NCBI RefSeq assembly: GCF_030159095.1
Contig: NZ_BRXS01000006.1
Coordinates: forward strand, 248,001-312,000
From: Roseisolibacter agri
GTDB lineage: Bacteria > Gemmatimonadota > Gemmatimonadetes > Gemmatimonadales > Gemmatimonadaceae
Direction: 5' to 3'
DNA: 64,000 nt
Position 1 is the stretch's first letter. Each line of letters begins with the position of its first letter. The notes below the pieces were generated by a model that was not told the origin of the DNA, made no database searches, and saw only the letters and a list, made by a program, of their open reading frames with translations. Positions 50,906-59,986 of this stretch are shown piece by piece. The position numbers and the translations under genes are program-made.

Positions 50906-51661
50906 TCAGGGAAGCGCGGGGCCCGCGCGCTCCACCAGCGCCCGGGCCAGCGCGGCCGCCACGACGGCGGCCGTCTCGAAGCGCAGGATGTTGCCGGGGA
51001 GCGCGGCCGGCCGGAAGCCCGCCTCCCGCAGCGCGGCCAGCTCGTCCGGCTCCAGCCCGCCCTCGGGCCCGACGACCACGGTCGCCGCCTCCTCGGGCGC
51101 GACCGACCCGGCGATCAGCGGCTCTCCCTCCGGGTCGCACACCCACCGCGCACCCGCAGGCGCGGCGGCGATGACCCGCTCCAGCGGGGCGTCCGGGTGC
51201 AGGTGGGGGAGCCACGCGGCCTCGCTCTGGGAGAGGGCGGCCAGCATGCGCGCCCGCACCTTCGCCTGGAACGCCGGCCCCTCACCGCGCGCACCGACGC
51301 TGCGCGAGCGGCGGAAGAGCACCGGTCGCCAGCTCGCCACGCCGATCTCCACGGCCTTCTCGGCCAGCCAGAGCATGCGGTCGCGGTCGGCGACCGGGAC
51401 GACGAGGTGCACGGGCGGCGGTGGCGCGTGCTCGTGTACCGCGCCCAGCTCCACGACGGCGTGGCTCTTCGCGAGCCGCACGAGCCGGCCCTCGCCCGAG
51501 TGCCCCGCCCCGTCGCGCAGCGCGACCGCGTCGCCGACGTCCAGCCGACGGACACGCATGTGGTGCGCGGCGTCCTCGCCGAGCGTGAGCTGCGCGCCGG
51601 CGACGAGCGGCTCGTGCGCGACGAAGGTCGCGACCGTCGGCGCCGCGACGCGCGCGCTCAC
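50906..51661 (-). CDS. rsmE: 16S rRNA (uracil1498-N3)-methyltransferase
   Basis: The 251-residue SPOUT enzyme has an N-terminal PUA-like part (DAAHHMRVRRLDVGDAVAL) and the knot domain with RDRMLWLAEKAVEIGVASW, VVVGPEGGLEPDELAAL and LPGNILRFETAAVVA. The GTG start is 10 bp after the prmA stop, an order seen in many bacteria (dnaJ-prmA-rsmE). Confidence 0.95.
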   Translation of the reverse strand: MSARVAAPTVATFVAHEPLVAGAQLTLGEDAAHHMRVRRLDVGDAVALRDGAGHSGEGRLVRLAKSHAVVELGAVHEHAPPPPVHLVVPVADRDRMLWLAEKAVEIGVASWRPVLFRRSRSVGARGEGPAFQAKVRARMLAALSQSEAAWLPHLHPDAPLERVIAAAPAGARWVCDPEGEPLIAGSVAPEEAATVVVGPEGGLEPDELAALREAGFRPAALPGNILRFETAAVVAAALARALVERAGPALP

Positions 51662-51671
51662 GACGCCGCCC

Positions 51672-52523
51672 TCACGCCCGCACGCAGCGGACGCTCCACC
51701 ACACGTCCTCGTGATCCTCGGCCACCGCGCGCCAGCCGCGCGCGGCGATCACGCGCAGCATCGCGTCGCGCTCCTCCCACAGGATGCCGCTGAGGATCAC
51801 GTCGCCGTCCGGTGCGAGCGCGGCGTCGATGGCGGGCATCAGCTCCACGAGCACGCTCGAGATGATGTTCGCGAGCACCAGCCGCACCGGCGCGACGAGC
51901 GGCAGCAGCACGTTCGCGTCGCCCTCGACGACCGTGACGCGTCCGGCCACGCCGTTGCGCACGACGTTCTCCTCGGCGTTCTCGATCGCGTCGCGGTCGT
52001 ACTCGATGGCCGCGACGCGCGCGGCGCCGAGCTTCACCGCCGCGATCGCGAGCACCGCGCTGCCGGCGCCGAGGTCCGCGACGACGTCGCCCGCGCGCAC
52101 GACGCCCTGCATCAGCCGCACGACGCCGCGCGTGGTCGGATGGTCGCCGGTGCCGAACGCCATGCCCGGATCGATGACGATCGTCGTCTCCGGATCACGT
52201 CCTTCCGACAGCCACGGCGGGACGACCGCGAGGCCGCCCAGCTCGTGCGCGCCGATGAGCGCCTTCCAGCCTTCGGTCCAGTCGACGGGATCGGCGGGCG
52301 AGATGGCGACGTCGGCGCTCGGGTCGGCGTCGAGCACCGCGGCGCGGATCGCCTCGACGTCGGCGTCGGGCGGGAACTGCGTGAGGACCGTGTCGCCGTC
52401 CTCCTGCACGCCCTGCGAACCTGCGGCGAACAGCGCGGCGACGACGGCCTGCGCGGCCTCGGCGCCGCCGCGCGGACGCGCGCGGACGGCGAACCAGGGG
52501 CGGTTGTCGGAGGCGTTGCTCAC
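51672..52523 (-). CDS. prmA: Ribosomal protein L11 methyltransferase
   Basis: The 283-residue protein has [32 protein letters not shown], the SAM motif [20 protein letters not shown] and [16 protein letters not shown], all matching PrmA. The GTG at 52521-52523 overlaps the dnaJ stop (GTGA), so the two are coupled. Confidence 0.95.
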   Translation of the reverse strand: MSNASDNRPWFAVRARPRGGAEAAQAVVAALFAAGSQGVQEDGDTVLTQFPPDADVEAIRAAVLDADPSADVAISPADPVDWTEGWKALIGAHELGGLAVVPPWLSEGRDPETTIVIDPGMAFGTGDHPTTRGVVRLMQGVVRAGDVVADLGAGSAVLAIAAVKLGAARVAAIEYDRDAIENAEENVVRNGVAGRVTVVEGDANVLLPLVAPVRLVLANIISSVLVELMPAIDAALAPDGDVILSGILWEERDAMLRVIAARGWRAVAEDHEDVWWSVRCVRA

Positions 52524-53674
52524 GCGCCCAGCGCTTCCTTCATCTTCGACCAGAAGCCCTTCGAGCGGCCGCTCGTGGGCGCGGCGGCCTGCAGCTCCGC
52601 GAGCTCGCGCACGAGCTGCTCCTCGCGGGCCGAGAGCTTCTCGGGCGTCCAGAGCTGCACGCGCACGTGCAGGTCGCCGACGCCGCTCGCGTTCACGCGC
52701 GGCAGCCCGCGGCCCTTGAGGTGGAAGACCTGCCCGCTCTGCGTCCCCGACGGCACGCGGAGCGAGAGCTCGCCCGTCACGCCCGGCACCATCACGTCGG
52801 CGCCGAGCACGAGCTGCCCGTAGTTCAGCAGCACCTCGGTGTAGAGGTCCTCGCCGTCGCGCTCGAAGCGCTCGTCCTCCTCGACCTCGAACAGCACGAT
52901 CACGTCGCCGCGCGGGCCGCCGCGCGGACCGACGTTGCCCTGCCCGCGCAGCGTCATGTACTGCCCCGTCGCGACGCCGGCCGGGATGCCGACCTTGATC
53001 GTCTTCTCGGCGCGCACGCGTCCGTCGCCCTTGCACTTCTTGCACGGCGTGGCGATGACGGTGCCCTCGCCCGCGCACGTCGGGCACGGCGCGACGCTCA
53101 CGAACTGCCCGAAGAACGACCGCTGCGCGCGCCGCACCTCGCCGGTGCCCGCGCACGTGGTGCAGCGCTCGGGCTTCGAGCCCGGCTCCGCGCCGCTCCC
53201 CTCGCACTTGTCGCAGCCGTCCAGCAGCTTCGCGACGACCGTCTTCTCGACGCCGGTCGCGACCTCCGCGAGCGTCAGCGGGATGCCGATCTTCACGTCG
53301 CCGCCCGTGCGCGGGCCGGCGCCGCGGCCGCCCTGCTGGCCGAACAGGTCGCCCAGCCCGGAGAAGCCGCCGAAGTCGCGCATGAAGATGTTCAGCGCCT
53401 CCGACAGGTCGACGTGGTGCATGCCGCCCATGCCGCCCGCGCCCATCCCGCCGCGCTGGAACGCGGCGTCGCCGTAGCGGTCGTACGCGGCGCGCTTCTG
53501 CGGATCGCGCAGCACGTCGTACGCCTCGGTGATGAGCTTGAAGCGCTCCTCGGCGTCCTTCGACCCATTGTTGCGGTCGGGATGCCACTGCATCGCGAGC
53601 TTGCGGTACGCCTTCTTGATGTCGTCGTCGGACGCATCGCGCGCGACGCCGAGCTGTTCGTAGAGGTCGGCCAT
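52520..53674 (-). CDS. dnaJ: Chaperone protein DnaJ
   Basis: The 384-residue co-chaperone has the J domain with [13 protein letters not shown] (HPD), a Gly/Met/Phe-rich linker ([13 protein letters not shown]), four zinc-binding repeats ([32 protein letters not shown]) and the C-terminal substrate-binding domains. dnaK and grpE are not beside it; hrcA lies upstream, 120 bp away, with an inverted repeat in between. Confidence 0.98.
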   Translation of the reverse strand: MADLYEQLGVARDASDDDIKKAYRKLAMQWHPDRNNGSKDAEERFKLITEAYDVLRDPQKRAAYDRYGDAAFQRGGMGAGGMGGMHHVDLSEALNIFMRDFGGFSGLGDLFGQQGGRGAGPRTGGDVKIGIPLTLAEVATGVEKTVVAKLLDGCDKCEGSGAEPGSKPERCTTCAGTGEVRRAQRSFFGQFVSVAPCPTCAGEGTVIATPCKKCKGDGRVRAEKTIKVGIPAGVATGQYMTLRGQGNVGPRGGPRGDVIVLFEVEEDERFERDGEDLYTEVLLNYGQLVLGADVMVPGVTGELSLRVPSGTQSGQVFHLKGRGLPRVNASGVGDLHVRVQLWTPEKLSAREEQLVRELAELQAAAPTSGRSKGFWSKMKEALGA

Positions 53675-53712
53675 TCTTCTATGTGCTCCCGCGGACGGGA
53701 TGGAATCGTGTG

Positions 53713-53789
53713 AGCGTCGAGCGGTGAGCGTCGAGCGTCGAGCGGATGGCGCGGCGTCCCTCGACGCTCGACGCTACACGCTCGACGCT
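53713..53789. repeat. 77-bp inverted repeat between hrcA and dnaJ
   Basis: The arms 53713-53741 and 53761-53789 (29 nt each) are complementary except for the three central bases (GTG opposite ACA). Each arm contains two copies of AGCGTCGAGCG. The loop is 19 nt and there is no T-run. Confidence 0.95.
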
Positions 53790-53794
53790 TCGGT

Positions 53795-54832
53795 TCAGTG
53801 CAGCAGGTCCGAGACCAGCCGCGAGGTGTGGCTGACGAGCGAGACGACCTTCTCGTAGGGCATGCGCGTGGGGCCGATGACGCCGATGACGCCCGACAGC
53901 CCGCCCGCGTGGTACTCCGCCGTCACGACCGTGAACGGGTCGAGCCGCGGATCGCCGTGCTCGCTGCCGATGGTGATCGAGAGGCCGGCGGCGCCCTCGC
54001 GCTGGCGCAGCAGCACCGCCAGCTCGTCGCGCGTCTCGGTCAGCTCCAGCAGGCGCCGCAGCCGCTCGCCGGACGCGAACTCCGGCTGCTCTGCCAGCAG
54101 CGATGGCTGGCCGAGCACGACCTGCCCGTCGTCGCTGGTCGCGCGGTCGAACAGCTGTCCGCCGCCCGAGATGAAGATGTTCAGCAGCTCCTCCGCCTCG
54201 GGGCGCGGCGTGGCGTCGCGCAGGCGCTCGGGGAGCGTCGCGCAGACGTCGCGCAGCGTCAGGCCGGCCAGCCGCTCGGTCAGCACGCGCGCGACCTCGC
54301 TCACCGCGTCCTCGGCGATCTCTCCGGGGACCTCGACGAAGATCGTGCGGATCGCGCCGCGGTCGAGCGTCAGCACCATGAGGACGCGGTCGCTGGCCAG
54401 ACGCACGAGGTCGATGCGCCGCAGCGCCGCCTCCTCGAAGCGCGGGCTGACCGCGACTCCGAGCTCCTGGGTGAGGACGCCGAGCGACTGGGCCGCGCGC
54501 CGGAGGATCGTCTCGATGGTCGAGGCGCCGGCGAGCTCCTCCTTCAGCCGGGCCTGCCCGAGCGCGTCGAGCGGGGCGACGTGCATCAGCGAATCGACGT
54601 ACAGGCGATACGCCTTGTGCGTCGGGACGCGGCCGGCGGAGGTGTGGGGGTGGTAGAGGAACCCCTTCGCCTCCAGGTCGCTCATCGTGTTGCGGATGGT
54701 CGCGGCGGACACGCCGAGGCCGAACCCGCGCGCGATCATGCGCGACCCGGCCGGCTCGGCGGTGGCGACGTAGCTCTGGATGACCGCCTCGAGCACGCGG
54801 CGCTCCCGCTCGGAGAGCTCGTTGGACGACAT
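53795..54832 (-). CDS. hrcA: Heat-inducible transcription repressor HrcA
   Basis: HrcA represses chaperone genes through CIRCE operators. The 345-residue protein has the winged helix (ERERRVLEAVIQSYVATAEP, then ATIRNTMSDLEAKGFLYHPH and SAGRVPTHKAYRLYVDSLM) and a C-terminal GVIGPTRMPYEKVVSLV region. A promoter overlaps the end of hemW and leaves a leader of almost zero length. No CIRCE palindrome is seen next to hrcA or dnaJ. Confidence 0.97.
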   Translation of the reverse strand: MSSNELSERERRVLEAVIQSYVATAEPAGSRMIARGFGLGVSAATIRNTMSDLEAKGFLYHPHTSAGRVPTHKAYRLYVDSLMHVAPLDALGQARLKEELAGASTIETILRRAAQSLGVLTQELGVAVSPRFEEAALRRIDLVRLASDRVLMVLTLDRGAIRTIFVEVPGEIAEDAVSEVARVLTERLAGLTLRDVCATLPERLRDATPRPEAEELLNIFISGGGQLFDRATSDDGQVVLGQPSLLAEQPEFASGERLRRLLELTETRDELAVLLRQREGAAGLSITIGSEHGDPRLDPFTVVTAEYHAGGLSGVIGVIGPTRMPYEKVVSLVSHTSRLVSDLLH

Positions 54833-54839
54833 AAGTACA

Positions 54840-54869
54840 ATCCTAGGAACGACTTCGGGCGACCGTCAA
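54840..54869 (-). promoter_or_regulatory. Promoter of hrcA
   Basis: On the minus strand TTGACG (54864-54869) and TAGGAT (54840-54845) are 18 bp apart, inside the end of hemW. The -10 box lies 7 nt before the ATG. AGGATT in the same place could alternatively be a Shine-Dalgarno. Confidence 0.5.
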
Positions 54870-55967
54870 GTCCGCCGCCAGCGCGTCGAGCCGCAGCCAG
54901 CCCGGCGCGGTGAGCCGCAGCCGATCCCCGATGCGCTCCGCCCACCCGGCCTCCTGCCAGCGCGAGGCGCGCGAGACCTCGGACGCGTCGAGCACGAGCC
55001 CGTCGGTCGTCCGCAGGCCAAGGTAGACCGACTCGGCCGTCCGCATCTCGGTGTCGAGCGTCTCGCGCCCCTCGACGGGATCGCGCCCCTCGGCCACCAC
55101 GCGGACCCAGGAGGCGTAGGCGGCGACGTTCCAGCGGCGCTCGGTCCCATCGAAGCCGTGCGCGGACGGACCGAGGCCCAGGTAGGGCGCGCCCGACCAG
55201 TAAGCGGAGTTGTGGCGGGCGCGCTTTCCGGGCTTCGCGAAGTTCGACACCTCGTAGTGCTCATAGCCCGCGGCCGCGAGCGCCTCGTGCGCGTGGAGGA
55301 ACTCGGCCGCGTAGCGGTCCTCGTCGGCCTCGCCGACCTCGCCGCGGTCGGCCCAGCGGCCCAGCGGCGTCCCGGGCTCGACCGTGAGCCCGTAGAGCGA
55401 GAGGTGGCTGGGCCCGAGCGCGAGGGCGCGCGCGACATCCGCCTCCCAGTCGCGCGGCACCTCGGACGGCAGGGCGAAGATCAGGTCCAGCGAGAGGTCG
55501 TCGATGCCGCCGGCGCGCGCCGTCTCGATGGCGCGGGCTGTCTGCCCGCCGTCGTGCGTGCGGTGCATCCAGCGCAGCGCCGCCTCGTCGAAGGTCTGGC
55601 CGCCGAGCGAGAGGCGATTCACCCCGGCGGCGCGCCAGGCGGCGACCGCACCGGCCGTCACGTCGTCCGGATTCGCCTCGATGGTCACCTCCGCCCCGTC
55701 CGCGAGCCGGAACCAGCGAGTGACCAGCGCGACCCCGCGCGCGACGCCCTCGGCGCCCAGGCGCGACGGGGTGCCGCCGCCGAAGTAGAGCGTGTCGATC
55801 TCGGGGCGCGCGTCGGTGGACGGCGCAGGGCCCAGGCGGAGCGTGAGCTCGCCCTCGAGGGCGCCGAGGTACTCGTCCACGGGCACGCGCGCGCGGACCG
55901 CGATGGCGAAGTCGCAGTACGAGCAGCGGCGCGCGCAGAAGGGGACGTGGACGTAGACGTGGCGCAA
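54843..55967 (-). CDS. hemW: HemW-type radical SAM protein (heme chaperone)
   Basis: The 374-residue protein begins RHVYVHVPFCARRCSYCDF, with the CxxxCxxC iron-sulfur site, then LYFGGGTPSRL, VTIEANPDDVT, RLSLGGQTFDEAAL and the C-terminal HemW part. The third site residue is Asp-Phe, as in HemW rather than in HemN. The start is TTG at 55965-55967, the family-typical place, with no clear Shine-Dalgarno. It stands 10 bp before hrcA. Confidence 0.92.
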   Translation of the reverse strand: MRHVYVHVPFCARRCSYCDFAIAVRARVPVDEYLGALEGELTLRLGPAPSTDARPEIDTLYFGGGTPSRLGAEGVARGVALVTRWFRLADGAEVTIEANPDDVTAGAVAAWRAAGVNRLSLGGQTFDEAALRWMHRTHDGGQTARAIETARAGGIDDLSLDLIFALPSEVPRDWEADVARALALGPSHLSLYGLTVEPGTPLGRWADRGEVGEADEDRYAAEFLHAHEALAAAGYEHYEVSNFAKPGKRARHNSAYWSGAPYLGLGPSAHGFDGTERRWNVAAYASWVRVVAEGRDPVEGRETLDTEMRTAESVYLGLRTTDGLVLDASEVSRASRWQEAGWAERIGDRLRLTAPGWLRLDALAADLTVARSRS

Positions 55968-56036
55968 GGACGGCGGACGGCGGGGCGGGCTTCCGGGCCC
56001 GGCAATGTACCCCTCTGGGCCTCCGAGGGTGCGCGC

Positions 56037-57137
56037 TCAGCGCCGCGCGATCTCGCCGCTCCAGCGGCTCTCGACGAGGCCGGCCAGCTCCAGGGCGGTC
56101 AGCGCGGTGATGCAGCGCTTCACCGGGAGGCCGGTCCGCTCGACGAGCGCGTCCGCGCCCGGCGCTGGAGCGCACAGCGCGTCCCACAGCGCGCGCTCGT
56201 CGGGGCCGAGGCCGGCCGGCGCGACGGCGGGAGCCCGACCAGCCGCCGCCGTGGAGGGCCGGGCCGCGACGCCTGCCAGCGCGAGCACGTCGTCCACCGT
56301 GGCGACGAGCTGCGCGCCGTCGCGGAGCAGCGCGTTGCCGCCCGCGGCGCCCGGGACGTCGATCGGTCCCGGGACCGCCGCGACCGTGCGACCGAGGTCC
56401 GCCGCGACGCCCGCCGTGATCAGCGCGCCGCTCTTCACGCCCGCCTCGACGACCACGGTGACGCGCGCCAGCGCCGCGATGATGCGATTGCGGCGTGGGA
56501 AGGCGCCCGGCGTCGCGACGGCGCCGGGTGGCGCCTCGGAGAGCACGAGGCCATCGCGGACGAGCCGCGCGTGCAGCGCCCGGTGGGCGGTCGGGTAGGC
56601 GACGTTCGCGCCGGTACCCAGGACCGCGATCGAGGGCGCGCCGGCGTCGAGCGCCGCCTCGTGCGCCGCGCCGTCGATCCCGCGCGCCATGCCGCTGACG
56701 ACCACGACGCCAGCGCGGGCGAGGGCGGCGGCCATGGCGCGGGCGCAGCGCAGCCCGTAGGCCGAGGGCGCACGCATCCCGACCAGCGCCGCCGCGGGTG
56801 CGGCGACGTGTGACAGGTCACCCGCGTACCAGAGCGCGGGCGGGGCGTCGGGCAGGTCGTACAGCGACGCGGGATAGTCCGGCTCCCCGAGCAGCGTCAG
56901 CGCGAGTCCGGCCACGCGAGCGCGCCGCAGGCGCTCCTCCGCCTCGTCGAGCAGGGCGGCGCGTGCGCTCGATGCCGGCGCCTGCTCGCGGAGCGCGCGG
57001 CCGGCGCGTCCGTCGTGCCGGGCGAGCAGCGCGCGGAAGCGCACCGGGCCGACCGTGGGCGCGCACGCGAGGGCGAGCGCGAGGCGGCGGTCGTCGGGCG
57101 CCGGGGGGTGGTCGCCCGCGATCGGGAGCGTGGTCAT
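56037..57137 (-). CDS. dprA: DNA processing protein DprA
   Basis: DprA loads RecA on incoming ssDNA in transformation. The 366-residue protein has an N-terminal helical domain, the Rossmann core with VVVSGMARGIDGAAHEAAL, VLGTGANVAYPTAHRAL, FPRRNRIIAALARVTVVVEA and SGALITAGVAADLGR, and a C-terminal winged helix (about 300-366, KRCITALTALELAGLVE). It suggests that the organism can take up DNA, though dprA alone is not proof. Confidence 0.95.
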   Translation of the reverse strand: MTTLPIAGDHPPAPDDRRLALALACAPTVGPVRFRALLARHDGRAGRALREQAPASSARAALLDEAEERLRRARVAGLALTLLGEPDYPASLYDLPDAPPALWYAGDLSHVAAPAAALVGMRAPSAYGLRCARAMAAALARAGVVVVSGMARGIDGAAHEAALDAGAPSIAVLGTGANVAYPTAHRALHARLVRDGLVLSEAPPGAVATPGAFPRRNRIIAALARVTVVVEAGVKSGALITAGVAADLGRTVAAVPGPIDVPGAAGGNALLRDGAQLVATVDDVLALAGVAARPSTAAAGRAPAVAPAGLGPDERALWDALCAPAPGADALVERTGLPVKRCITALTALELAGLVESRWSGEIARR

Positions 57138-57167
57138 CGCGGTCGACTCCGGGCGCGCCGGCGCGAG

Positions 57168-58190
57168 CTACGGCAGCTCGAGCGTCGTCGTCGCGCGGCG
57201 CTCCTGCTCCTTGCGCATCCCCTGCAGCTGCCCCCACCAGCCGCTCAGCAGCTCCTCGAGGCCCTCGCGCGCGGCGGCGCTGATCGCGAACGATCCGAAG
57301 CTGCCCGGCGCCTCGATGGGCGGCTTGTAGTCCTCGCCCAGCAGGTCGAGCTTCGTGAAGACGACGCAGTGCGGCTTGGCGGCCAGCTCCGCGGAGTAGG
57401 TGGAGACCTCGCGCCGCAGCTGGTCGTACTCCGCCTGCCAGTCCATCGCGTCGATCGGGATCATGAACGCGAGGACGCGCGTGCGCTCGATGTGCCGGAG
57501 GAACTGGAGCCCGAGCCCCTTCCCCTCCGCCGCGCCCTCGATGATGCCCGGGATGTCGGCCACGACGAAGGTGCGCTGCCCCGTCATCTGCACGACGCCG
57601 AGGTTTGGTGCGAGCGTCGTGAAGGGATAGTCGGCGATCTTCGGGCGGGCGGCCGAGATGACCGAGAGGAGCGTCGACTTGCCGGCGTTGGGCTGGCCGA
57701 CGAGGCCGACGTCGGCGATGAGCTTCAGCTCGAACTCGATCGAGCGCGCCTCCCCCTCCTCGCCCGGCTCCCACTCGCGCGGGGCCTGGTGGGTGGCGGT
57801 CGCGAACTTCGCGTTGCCGCGGCCGCCGCGGCCGCCGCGCGCGATCGTGATCTGCTGCCCGTCCTCGACCAGCTCGCCCAGGAACTCGTTCGTGGTCGCG
57901 TCGCGGATCACGGTGCCCGGCGGCACCGGCATGATGACGTCCGCACCCGAGCGGCCGGTCTTGTTGGAGCCCGACCCGTGCTCGCCGCGCTCCGCGCGCC
58001 AGGCGTCGCGGTACGTGTAGTCGAGCAGCGTGGCGAGGTTGCGGTCGGCACGGACGATGACGTCGCCGCCGCGGCCGCCGTCGCCGCCGTCGGGGCCGCC
58101 CATCGGGACGAACTTCTCGCGGCGGAAGGAGCTGGCGCCTGAGCCGCCGGTGCCGGCTTCCACCTGGACGACGACGCGATCGATGAACAT
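57168..58190 (-). CDS. obgE: GTPase Obg
   Basis: The 340-residue protein begins MFIDRVVVQVEAGTGGSGAS, with the Gly-rich Obg fold (GGPDGGDGGRGGDVI, IARGGRGGRGNAKF), and continues with the G domain: GQPNAGKST (G1), DIPGIIEGA (G3) and TKLD (G4). Obg works in 50S assembly and stress responses. The C-terminal OCT domain is absent, as in many Gram-negative forms. The ATG lies at 58188-58190. Confidence 0.97.
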   Translation of the reverse strand: MFIDRVVVQVEAGTGGSGASSFRREKFVPMGGPDGGDGGRGGDVIVRADRNLATLLDYTYRDAWRAERGEHGSGSNKTGRSGADVIMPVPPGTVIRDATTNEFLGELVEDGQQITIARGGRGGRGNAKFATATHQAPREWEPGEEGEARSIEFELKLIADVGLVGQPNAGKSTLLSVISAARPKIADYPFTTLAPNLGVVQMTGQRTFVVADIPGIIEGAAEGKGLGLQFLRHIERTRVLAFMIPIDAMDWQAEYDQLRREVSTYSAELAAKPHCVVFTKLDLLGEDYKPPIEAPGSFGSFAISAAAREGLEELLSGWWGQLQGMRKEQERRATTTLELP

Positions 58191-58219
58191 CGGGAGTGCG
58201 GTGGTGAGCGCCGTGGGCG

Positions 58220-58933
58220 TCAGGTGGCGTGCTGCGTCGCGCGGACGTGCGACCAGAGGTGCTGCGCGTGCGCGAGGGCGTCCGGCGACATGAGGTCGGC
58301 GAGCGCGTCGAGCGCCTCCTCGACGAGCTGCGCGGACGCGCCCACGTGCAGCGCGCCGTGCAGGTGCGAGTGGAGCTGGCGATCCTGGCGGCCGACCGCG
58401 CAGACCGCGATCACGCACAGCTCGCGGCGCACGATGTCGAGCCCCGGGCGCGACAGCACCTTGCCGTAGCCGTCGACGATCATCCACATGTCGAGCGCGG
58501 GGTGCAGCGCGGCGATGTTGGGGCGGAGCCGCTCGTAGAACGGGCCGTACACCGCCGCGCAGGTCTCGACGCCGTCGGCCGCCCACTGTGGCGCCGCGTC
58601 GATGTGCGCGCCCGGATCGTCCTTCGGCGCCTTGCGGCCGGACGCCCGCCGCCACTCGCGCATCGCGTTGAGCGTGCGCGGGAAGCCCGCGAACAGGTAG
58701 CTCTGCAGGATCAGCTCCTCGACCCACTCGCCCGGGATCTCCGCCGCGGCCTTCACGAGGGCGGCGCGCATCGTCGCCTCGTCGCTGGCGGCGATGATCG
58801 CCGCCAGCCGCACGAGCGCCCGCGTCGGCGCATCGAGCGCCCCGAGCATCGCATCGGACGACGCCTCGGACCCCATCGTGGCGACGCGCGCCGGCTCCTG
58901 GCGACGCGCGGCGCCGGTGTCGGACGCGCTCAC
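58220..58933 (-). CDS. Carboxymuconolactone decarboxylase/AhpD-like protein
   Basis: The 237-residue protein has two AhpD-like helical segments: LVRLAAIIAASDEATMRAAL with EWVEELILQSYLFAGFPRTL, and IVRRELCVIAVCAVGRQDRQ followed by LHSHLHGALHVGAS. The CxxC pair of AhpD is not intact (ELCVIAVCAV), so a peroxidase-partner role is doubtful. The GTG start overlaps the asparaginase stop (GTGA); an ATG at 58874-58876 is an alternative. Confidence 0.82.
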   Translation of the reverse strand: MSASDTGAARRQEPARVATMGSEASSDAMLGALDAPTRALVRLAAIIAASDEATMRAALVKAAAEIPGEWVEELILQSYLFAGFPRTLNAMREWRRASGRKAPKDDPGAHIDAAPQWAADGVETCAAVYGPFYERLRPNIAALHPALDMWMIVDGYGKVLSRPGLDIVRRELCVIAVCAVGRQDRQLHSHLHGALHVGASAQLVEEALDALADLMSPDALAHAQHLWSHVRATQHAT

Positions 58934-59919
58934 GCGGCGGGCACCAGCTCGCCGACCACCTCGCCGCGCGTGTTGCGCACGGGCTTGGTGAGGAACTCCG
59001 CGAGGCGCGGCGTCAGCCGCTCGGGCAGCACGTCGAGCGCCTGCAGCAGGCGGAGCACCGCCGGATACTGCGCGCGCTGTGCGCCGTCCTCGACCTTCAC
59101 GGCCAGCCCGAGCCCGCGCGAGGGCACCGCCACGCTGTGCACCCCTTCGGCGCCGATCTTCACCAGCAGCTCGCCGTCGGTCTCTTCCATCATCACGGTG
59201 TCGAAGCGGTCGGTCCCGCCCACGAGGAATGGACGCGTGCGCATGGCGTGCACGATGCGCGCGGGGACGTCGTCGCCCGCCGCGTACGCGGCTCCGAGCC
59301 GCGCGTACGCGCGCGCCATCGCGTCGAGGGGCATGGCGTAGACCACGACGCCGCAGCCGTCGACCGCGCACGCGATGCGCTCGCTCGGGACGCCGGACCA
59401 GCGCGCGACGGCCTCGGTGCAGGCGCGCTGCACGCGGTGCTCCACGCGCTCGTACCCCTCCCGCGGCCACCCCTCGGCCACGGCGCGCGCGAGCATCGCC
59501 GCGTGCTTGCCGGAGCAGTTGTTGTGGAGGCGCGTGGGGCGCAGCCCCGCCTCGCGGAGGACGCGGGCGCCGCGCGCGGCGAGCGGCTCGTGCGGGCCGC
59601 ACGCCAGGTCGCCCTCCTCGAGACCGAGCGAGGCGAGCATGCCGGCGGCGATGGCGACGTGCTCGGGCTCCCCGCCGTGCGAGGCGCAGGCGAGCGCCAG
59701 CTGGTCGTCGCCCCACCCCACGCGATCGAACCCGCCGTCCTCGACGAACGGCATCACCTGGAACGGCTTGGCGCACGAGCGCCAGAACGTGACCGTCTCG
59801 GGGTCGCCGGCGGCCGCCACGAGACGGCCGCTCGCGTCGACCGCCGCGGCGTGCACCCGGTGCCGGGATTCGACGACGCCCCCGCGCGTGGCGACGACGT
59901 CGAGCGTGAGGGTACGCAT
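58930..59919 (-). CDS. L-asparaginase, Rhizobium etli type II-like family
   Basis: The 329-residue protein matches Pfam Asparaginase_II: FWRSCAKPFQVMPFVEDG, CASHGGEPEHVA, NNCSGKHAAMLA, VDGCGVVVYAMPL and GGTDRFDTVMMEE. This family is unrelated to E. coli AnsA/AnsB and hydrolyses asparagine. TAGCTT ends 6 nt before the ATG with no Shine-Dalgarno. The next gene, an AhpD-like protein, is coupled by a 4-bp overlap. Confidence 0.9.
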   Translation of the reverse strand: MRTLTLDVVATRGGVVESRHRVHAAAVDASGRLVAAAGDPETVTFWRSCAKPFQVMPFVEDGGFDRVGWGDDQLALACASHGGEPEHVAIAAGMLASLGLEEGDLACGPHEPLAARGARVLREAGLRPTRLHNNCSGKHAAMLARAVAEGWPREGYERVEHRVQRACTEAVARWSGVPSERIACAVDGCGVVVYAMPLDAMARAYARLGAAYAAGDDVPARIVHAMRTRPFLVGGTDRFDTVMMEETDGELLVKIGAEGVHSVAVPSRGLGLAVKVEDGAQRAQYPAVLRLLQALDVLPERLTPRLAEFLTKPVRNTRGEVVGELVPAA

Positions 59920-59925
59920 GCGAAC

Positions 59926-59931
59926 AAGCTA
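59926..59931 (-). promoter_or_regulatory. Possible -10 element of the asparaginase gene
   Basis: TAGCTT lies 6 nt before the ATG; no -35 consensus is seen. Confidence 0.35.
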
Positions 59932-59986
59932 ACGACCCCCTGCACCCGGCCGGCAGCGGTGCGACGCGCCCGGCCGCGACGCCGCC

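Noticed and set aside
53675-54900. CIRCE operator (TTAGCACTC-N9-GAGTGCTAA)
   Set aside because: No such palindrome occurs around hrcA or before dnaJ; the inverted repeat at 53713 has another sequence and length.
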